Shown: positions 6,112 to 9,529 of the stretch, in pieces | How positions within the stretch are numbered: the stretch's first letter is position 1 | Layout of the letters: each line of letters opens with the position of its first letter | From: Gammaproteobacteria bacterium | Lineage (GTDB): Bacteria > Pseudomonadota > Gammaproteobacteria > BMS3Bbin11 | Assembly (NCBI GenBank): GCA_030636465.1 | Contig: DAOVWW010000035.1 | Coordinates: forward strand, 1 to 9,529 | Reading direction: 5' to 3' | DNA: 9,529 bases | Position numbers and translations under genes: made by a program | Notes under the pieces: generated by a model | Seen by the model: only the letters and a program-made list of their open reading frames with translations | The model's database searches: none | What the model was told of the DNA's origin: nothing

Positions 6112-7335
6112 TTACGTGCTTACGCGGTTACGGCCTTTCTTCTTGGCACGATATAGCGCTTTGTCAGCAATTTTTATTACGTCTTCAGGCGTATTGTCGG
6201 TTCCCTGGTTTCCAGCAATACCAATACTGATAGTTATCTTCACAGACTTTTGTGTAGTGTCTGATTTTCTTTTTCCCTGAGACTTTGCTCTTTTTCGAGT
6301 TTTGCTGCGTACCTTAAATGCAGTATCAGCAATCGCCTCACGCAATGTTTCCAGTACAGGTTTCACTTCCGCCACATTTCTTCCAGTAAACACCAGCGTG
6401 AACTCCTCGCCACCATATCGGTAGGCCTTACTGCCACCGCCGGCCTTGCCAATATGTTGCGCAACCATTTTCAATACCTGATCACCCACATCATGGCCAT
6501 AGCGGTCATTGAACTTTTTAAAGAAATCAATATCCAGCATTGCAATACTGTAATCGGCACTCAGTTTATCCATCTGCTCACGCAGTGCACGCCGTCCAGC
6601 CAGTCCTGTAAGTTCATCACGATAGGCAAGATGAAAACTATTTTGCAGGATAAATATCAGCACCAGCACTAAAGCGAAGCTGAATATAAATTCAACCTTT
6701 GCCATTTCCGGAAAGAAATACAATGACAGCCCTGCCCCCGCCAGTAAGCCAAAAAAACTGCTTTCCACCGCTGCTGGTTTAAGTAAGAGTGAAATCAGTA
6801 GCAGGCACATAGTCAATAAATAAAAGGCCACGACGAAATCTGGTAAAGGAAGTTTCTGGCTGATTTCCTGTGGAAAGATTGTCACGCTTAACCAGTCAGG
6901 ATTAAAAAATGTATGCTCTCCAGCAAGCAGGAGAGGAATGACCGGTAAAGCCGTGCAAAAGATCAGCCGCACAAAACCGCGCAATGAAAAAATATCACAT
7001 TCTTTTGAAAACAGAAAAAACAGGACAGTCAGCAGATAAAATAGAAAAACCAGTTGAATGAAAACATATTGGTCAATCGGTGAAAAGAACTCCGGTAGTT
7101 TGACATCACCGAGTATCAGCAAAAGAAATATTGCTGTCAGATAAAGTACAAAAAATAAGCGCGTCTGGTTAAAAGACAGGCTCAGCAACATGGTAAGAAT
7201 TAGTAAGGGGTAGGAGGCATAATGACGGACCATTTCCAGGCCCGCAGGGACATCTTCGACCCACGGCAGAAAAAGCAATGCCACAGCAAAGAAAGCTGGC
7301 GTGATTAATAGCGTTGATATGAATGCTTTTATCAT
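6112..7335 (-). CDS. Membrane diguanylate cyclase (GGDEF domain)
   Basis: A 407-residue inner-membrane enzyme that would make cyclic di-GMP from two GTP. About 230 N-terminal residues form seven or eight hydrophobic segments with no PAS, HAMP or other sensor domain that I recognise. The GGDEF domain follows: DELTGL at 240-245, metal-binding MLDID at 266-270, and the active-site loop RYGGEEF at 306-312, an accepted catalytic variant. The product-inhibition I-site (RxxD five residues before GGEEF) is absent; those positions read GGGS, so feedback inhibition by that route is unlikely. A strongly basic insert (345-360, KTRKRAKSQGKRK then SDT) lies between the loop and the ITISIGIA strand. The ribosome site is weak. 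The gene follows the GFA gene by 45 bp on the same strand and is probably co-transcribed. The stimulus it senses is unknown. Confidence 0.9.
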   Translation of the reverse strand: MIKAFISTLLITPAFFAVALLFLPWVEDVPAGLEMVRHYASYPLLILTMLLSLSFNQTRLFFVLYLTAIFLLLILGDVKLPEFFSPIDQYVFIQLVFLFYLLTVLFFLFSKECDIFSLRGFVRLIFCTALPVIPLLLAGEHTFFNPDWLSVTIFPQEISQKLPLPDFVVAFYLLTMCLLLISLLLKPAAVESSFFGLLAGAGLSLYFFPEMAKVEFIFSFALVLVLIFILQNSFHLAYRDELTGLAGRRALREQMDKLSADYSIAMLDIDFFKKFNDRYGHDVGDQVLKMVAQHIGKAGGGSKAYRYGGEEFTLVFTGRNVAEVKPVLETLREAIADTAFKVRSKTRKRAKSQGKRKSDTTQKSVKITISIGIAGNQGTDNTPEDVIKIADKALYRAKKKGRNRVST

Positions 7336-7380
7336 AAGCTACTCAACCCCATCCCATAGAAATGATGGAACTCAGAAAGC

Positions 7381-7797
7381 TTACTCAGGGTATTCAGGGA
7401 AGACAGGCAGGTCTCCTTTCTGGCATGACCAGTCAGCCCTGGACGCCCACAATATCCGGTGTTGGGGTAAAGCTGGCAAGTCGCCATCAACTGAACCAGC
7501 AGGAACAAGCACGGCATCCAACTGCTCAATGACCCTCGGCATAGGGCTGCCACATTTTGAGCAAAAACAGTTATAAAACCTCTTTGCCTCAGGCACATCG
7601 TAGCGTGTCAATAATGACTCACCACTCAGCCATTTTAAGCTGGATAATGGCGATACCAGGATATTACTGGCATGTCCCGTACCTGTAGCCTTACGGCAAC
7701 GCTCACAATGACAGTGTGAAAAACGTTCAACATTACCCTTTACTTCGTATGTAACTGCCCCGCAGAGACAGCTTCCGCTAAATTCAATTTGTGACAT
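7381..7797 (-). CDS. GFA-family zinc-binding protein (CENP-V/GFA domain)
   Basis: A 138-residue cytoplasmic protein with the full cysteine signature of the GFA (glutathione-dependent formaldehyde-activating) family: C10xC12 near the N-terminus (SCLCGAVTYEV), HCHCERC with C29, C31 and C34, and FCSKCG with C79 and C82. C77 is an extra nearby cysteine. In the founding member these cysteines bind structural and catalytic zinc. Most family members are not shown to act on formaldehyde, so the enzyme role is unproven here, and no glutathione-dependent formaldehyde dehydrogenase gene is in the window. A good ribosome site (TGGAG, 7805-7809) precedes the ATG by 7 nt. It starts 14 bp after the PGPGW-type gene ends and 45 bp before the diguanylate cyclase gene begins, all on one strand. 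Confidence 0.9.
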   Translation of the reverse strand: MSQIEFSGSCLCGAVTYEVKGNVERFSHCHCERCRKATGTGHASNILVSPLSSLKWLSGESLLTRYDVPEAKRFYNCFCSKCGSPMPRVIEQLDAVLVPAGSVDGDLPALPQHRILWASRADWSCQKGDLPVFPEYPE

Positions 7798-7804
7798 AAC
7801 AAAA

Positions 7805-7809
7805 CTCCA
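7805..7809 (-). promoter_or_regulatory. Ribosome binding site of the GFA-family gene
   Basis: TGGAG on the minus strand, 7 nt before the ATG at 7797, inside the 14-bp gap to the upstream gene. This tight placement supports one shared transcript. Confidence 0.6.
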
Positions 7810-7811
7810 CT

Positions 7812-8228
7812 TTAATCTGTACTGACCTCTAATGGCGCATGCCCGGCACGGTCACGCAGCCAATTGATTGATTTCAACACCGGTCCACGCTCAACTATCC
7901 ATCTTTCCAGTTTATATTTCCCTGGAAAATTCATCATCATAATACCAATAAACATGGTAAATAATCCCTGCCCAGGCAAGACTAGCATTAATATACCGGC
8001 ACAAAACAGGATGAGCCCAAGTACATTCTTAATAATTAATACGATGATACGTATCGCAGGAGGATACTTTTCCGGCTTCTTATGATGGCGTTTCCTGTGA
8101 GTAAAATAATCAGCAGGAATTCGTACCACTAGCATAGGCACCAGTATCAGAGATGCTATAAATGTAAATGCCGATGAGGCGACCAGCCACCAGACTATGT
8201 TGTCATTACTCTGAATCCAGTCAAGCAT
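7812..8228 (-). CDS. PGPGW-type small inner-membrane protein
   Basis: A 138-residue protein with three hydrophobic segments: about 11-36, 60-84 and 89-101. The stretch LPGQG (84-88) between the last two, followed by a short membrane segment and a FPGKYKLERW tail, matches the putative transmembrane PGPGW family, whose usual core is LPGPGW; here the core is LPGQGL. A His/Lys/Arg-rich cytoplasmic-looking loop (THRKRHHKK, 43-51) lies after the first helix. The molecular function of the family is unknown. Its ATG overlaps the end of the TPR gene by 8 bp (ATGCTTGA), which suggests translational coupling, and its own ribosome site is poor, in keeping with that. Confidence 0.82.
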   Translation of the reverse strand: MLDWIQSNDNIVWWLVASSAFTFIASLILVPMLVVRIPADYFTHRKRHHKKPEKYPPAIRIIVLIIKNVLGLILFCAGILMLVLPGQGLFTMFIGIMMMNFPGKYKLERWIVERGPVLKSINWLRDRAGHAPLEVSTD

Positions 8229-8607
8229 CTTTCTGAGTATCTAGTGATTTAAGAATAGACATGTATTGCACTATGGTGTCATTTTCTGCTTCTTTGTCAG
8301 CGACAGCGATAAACCGTCTGATCTCCTCCAGCGCATCCTCTGATCTTTGTTGTTGCCAGTAGGCATTAAATAATGCAATAGAATACTTTCCGGATTCAGG
8401 ATCTAAAGATATTAAGCGCTCAAAAACCATACATGCTTCTTTGAGATTATTTTCTACAAAATAAGCCCCTCCGAGCATCAGCAAGGCAGCGATATTATCA
8501 GGATCTTCTTTTAACACCGCAAGCAGGCACATCTGTGCCTCTTCATTTTTACCTGCCTCAGCCAACGCACGGGCATTATTTAATATATTCTCGAGGTCTA
8601 CGGGCAT
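8221..8607 (-). CDS. Small TPR-repeat protein
   Basis: A 128-residue soluble protein, almost entirely tetratricopeptide repeats. Three units can be read: about 7-38 (ARALAEAGKNEEA... ending EDPDN), 39-72 (LGGAYFVENNLKEA... ending LDPES), and 73-107 (NAYWQQQRSEDA...). No signal peptide or membrane segment is visible, so it is probably a cytoplasmic protein-protein adaptor. Its stop codon overlaps the start of the PGPGW-type gene by 8 bp, which makes that membrane protein its likeliest partner; this is inference from gene order. The start at 8607 has only an AGGAAA-like sequence farther upstream than ideal. Confidence 0.85.
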   Translation of the reverse strand: MPVDLENILNNARALAEAGKNEEAQMCLLAVLKEDPDNIAALLMLGGAYFVENNLKEACMVFERLISLDPESGKYSIALFNAYWQQQRSEDALEEIRRFIAVADKEAENDTIVQYMSILKSLDTQKDA

Positions 8608-8647
8608 AGCAAAACAATATTTCCTTTGTTCGATGGGATGCTTCTTT

Positions 8648-9322
8648 TTAATGTAGTGTAGAAAGCTCTACCATCGGGTCAATATAAATTCCTGCTGATT
8701 CTGCCACATGCCCGAAACAGGCGCGATAGTCCTGCTGTTTTTCTTTCTCAAGCTGGGACAGGGAATCCGGGATATCGACATAATGCAGTGCAAAGACGAT
8801 TTCACCATTTAATTTTTCGCATTGCTCGTAGAGTTGAACATTTGATGCATCAAACTCTCTAAAACTGTGCAAGCTATCATTGTAATTATGCAGAATTATC
8901 AATGTTTCAGCTGGTGAGGTATAACGCGAAGGCAGATAGGTTGCTGAATATTCTCTAAGCACCCTGCCGGAATCATCATAAATAAACACATCGATCATAT
9001 GTATGCCAAACGGATATGTTTCATTCCATTTGACAGTGCTCAGCAGCTGCCGGCTATCTCTATCGTAATAGTGAACTTCCCGGTAATACTCTAAATTGTC
9101 TATCTGGCCGCCATAGCCCCCAATGTTCTCATTTGTATAATAATTATCATCTGCCAGCCTGTTCCTGTGCAGTAGATAAAGCTTATCAACAAAAGCATTC
9201 CATAACTGATGCCGCTGATGCAGTGTATCGGGGTATTTTTCATCTGCACATGCAGGTGGAGCGGAGGCCACAAAATAGAACATAGGAACAAATATCAGTT
9301 TGTACAAACTGTTTATCTTCAT
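8648..9322 (-). CDS. Secreted (periplasmic) protein of unknown function
   Basis: I do not recognise this 224-residue protein. The start chosen is the ATG at 9322, because it opens directly into a signal peptide (MKINSLYK, hydrophobic core, cleavage expected after ACA at residue 26); the ATG at 9352 would add ten residues that spoil it. Neither start has a strong ribosome site. The mature part is hydrophilic and rich in Tyr and Asp, with predicted beta-type stretches such as YREVHYYDRDSRQLLSTVKW and MIDVFIYDDSGRVLREYSATY, a style seen in RHS/YD-like or other beta-sheet periplasmic proteins, though no repeat family is clear. There are two cysteines in the C-terminal part (within YEQCEK and RACFGH) that could form a disulfide. 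It is the first gene of the minus-strand group, 40 bp before the TPR gene. Confidence 0.75.
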   Translation of the reverse strand: MKINSLYKLIFVPMFYFVASAPPACADEKYPDTLHQRHQLWNAFVDKLYLLHRNRLADDNYYTNENIGGYGGQIDNLEYYREVHYYDRDSRQLLSTVKWNETYPFGIHMIDVFIYDDSGRVLREYSATYLPSRYTSPAETLIILHNYNDSLHSFREFDASNVQLYEQCEKLNGEIVFALHYVDIPDSLSQLEKEKQQDYRACFGHVAESAGIYIDPMVELSTLH

Positions 9323-9357
9323 AATCACTGTACCATGCATGAAACACGCCATGAATC

Positions 9358-9398
9358 GATGTAGCCACGCCAGCCCATCTCAGCAGATGTAGCTACGC
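9358..9398. repeat. Imperfect 13-bp direct repeat upstream of the minus-strand gene group
   Basis: GATGTAGCCACGC (9358-9370) and GATGTAGCTACGC (9386-9398) match at 12 of 13 positions and start 28 bp apart. They lie 36-76 bp upstream of the secreted-protein start, where promoter or regulator sites are expected. A TACAAT -10-like element at 9411-9416 (minus) lies farther upstream without a good -35. The repeats may be paired regulator sites, or chance. Confidence 0.4.
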
Positions 9399-9450
9399 AC
9401 TGTGATAGTGATTGTAGAGCATTACAGAAATAGTGACATCATCAGAAGAA

Positions 9451-9528
9451 ATGTCAGGTGAGTTTATTCAGGGAGCCTCCCTAAGAAATCAGGCTGCCAT
9501 CAGACGGGCGGGTCGCTCAATCAGGTAA
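9451..9528 (+). CDS. Possible 25-residue arginine-rich micro-ORF
   Basis: ATG at 9451 to TAA at 9526-9528 encodes 25 residues: MSGEFIQGASL, then RNQAAIRRAGRSIR, with five Arg. It is preceded by AGAAGAA, a poor ribosome site too close to the ATG. A hairpin-like AGGGA-GCC-TCCCT (9470-9482) lies inside it. Chance open frames of this length are common, so this is listed only as a possibility. Confidence 0.12.
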   Translation: MSGEFIQGASLRNQAAIRRAGRSIR

Positions 9529-9529
9529 C

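Noticed and set aside
7332..7598. An 88-residue minus-strand frame overlapping the GFA gene
   Set aside because: It is another frame of the GFA coding sequence, which has the intact cysteine motifs and a good ribosome site; it would also overlap the start of the GGDEF gene.
9100..9291. A 63-residue minus-strand frame inside the secreted-protein gene
   Set aside because: It is an alternative frame of that gene with no ribosome site or recognisable motif.
9470..9495. Overlapping small stems (AGGGA/TCCCT and AGCCT/AGGCT) that might form alternative RNA structures
   Set aside because: Stems of five pairs are too short to support a riboswitch or attenuator claim, and the window ends just beyond.
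1..9529. CRISPR arrays, tRNA or rRNA genes, insertion sequences, phage or defence genes
   Set aside because: I looked on both strands and saw no regularly spaced repeats, RNA gene signatures, transposase or integrase motifs, or toxin-antitoxin pairs.

Overview
The window looks like chromosomal DNA from a gammaproteobacterium of moderate GC content (roughly mid-40s percent by eye). The main pointers are a PilU-type type IV pilus retraction ATPase, a PBP7-like D-alanyl-D-alanine endopeptidase, a bacterial lipase maturation factor, a PGPGW-type membrane protein, a GFA-family zinc protein and a membrane diguanylate cyclase. I cannot name a genus from the sequence alone. I see no integrase, transposase, phage gene, CRISPR array, tRNA or rRNA, so this is ordinary-looking chromosome with several uncharacterised envelope proteins.

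Left part (1-4683). A lipase maturation factor gene enters from the left edge on the plus strand (no start in the window). It runs tail to tail into a DUF2202 ferritin-like lipoprotein gene on the minus strand. A divergent intergenic region (1487-1729) carrying two perfect DNA dyads separates that gene from the plus-strand pbpG-like gene. pbpG runs tail to tail into a minus-strand gene for a membrane-anchored coiled-coil protein. A second divergent region (3257-3462) separates that gene from plus-strand pilU, which has no pilT beside it.

Right part (4709-9322). Six minus-strand genes point left with short gaps or overlap. In transcription order they are: a secreted protein of unknown function, a small TPR protein, a PGPGW-type membrane protein (8-bp overlap with the TPR gene), a GFA-family protein (14-bp gap), a membrane GGDEF diguanylate cyclase (45-bp gap), and a periplasmic fusion of a degenerate alpha/beta-hydrolase-like domain with a TlpA-like thioredoxin domain (104-bp gap containing a perfect 8-bp-arm hairpin). 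The first five may be one operon; the hairpin makes the sixth uncertain. The last 207 bases hold the upstream region, with an imperfect 13-bp direct repeat, and perhaps a tiny 25-codon ORF.

How they fit together: most products act in or on the cell envelope (peptidoglycan hydrolase, lipoprotein, pilus retraction motor, membrane coiled-coil protein, periplasmic thioredoxin fusion, diguanylate cyclase). PilU and the diguanylate cyclase could both bear on surface behaviour, but nothing in the sequence ties them into one pathway. The most unusual items are the hydrolase-thioredoxin fusion with all expected catalytic residues replaced, and the coiled-coil membrane protein with two unbroken heptad blocks divergent from a solitary pilU. 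I found no clear evidence of an undescribed multi-gene system.
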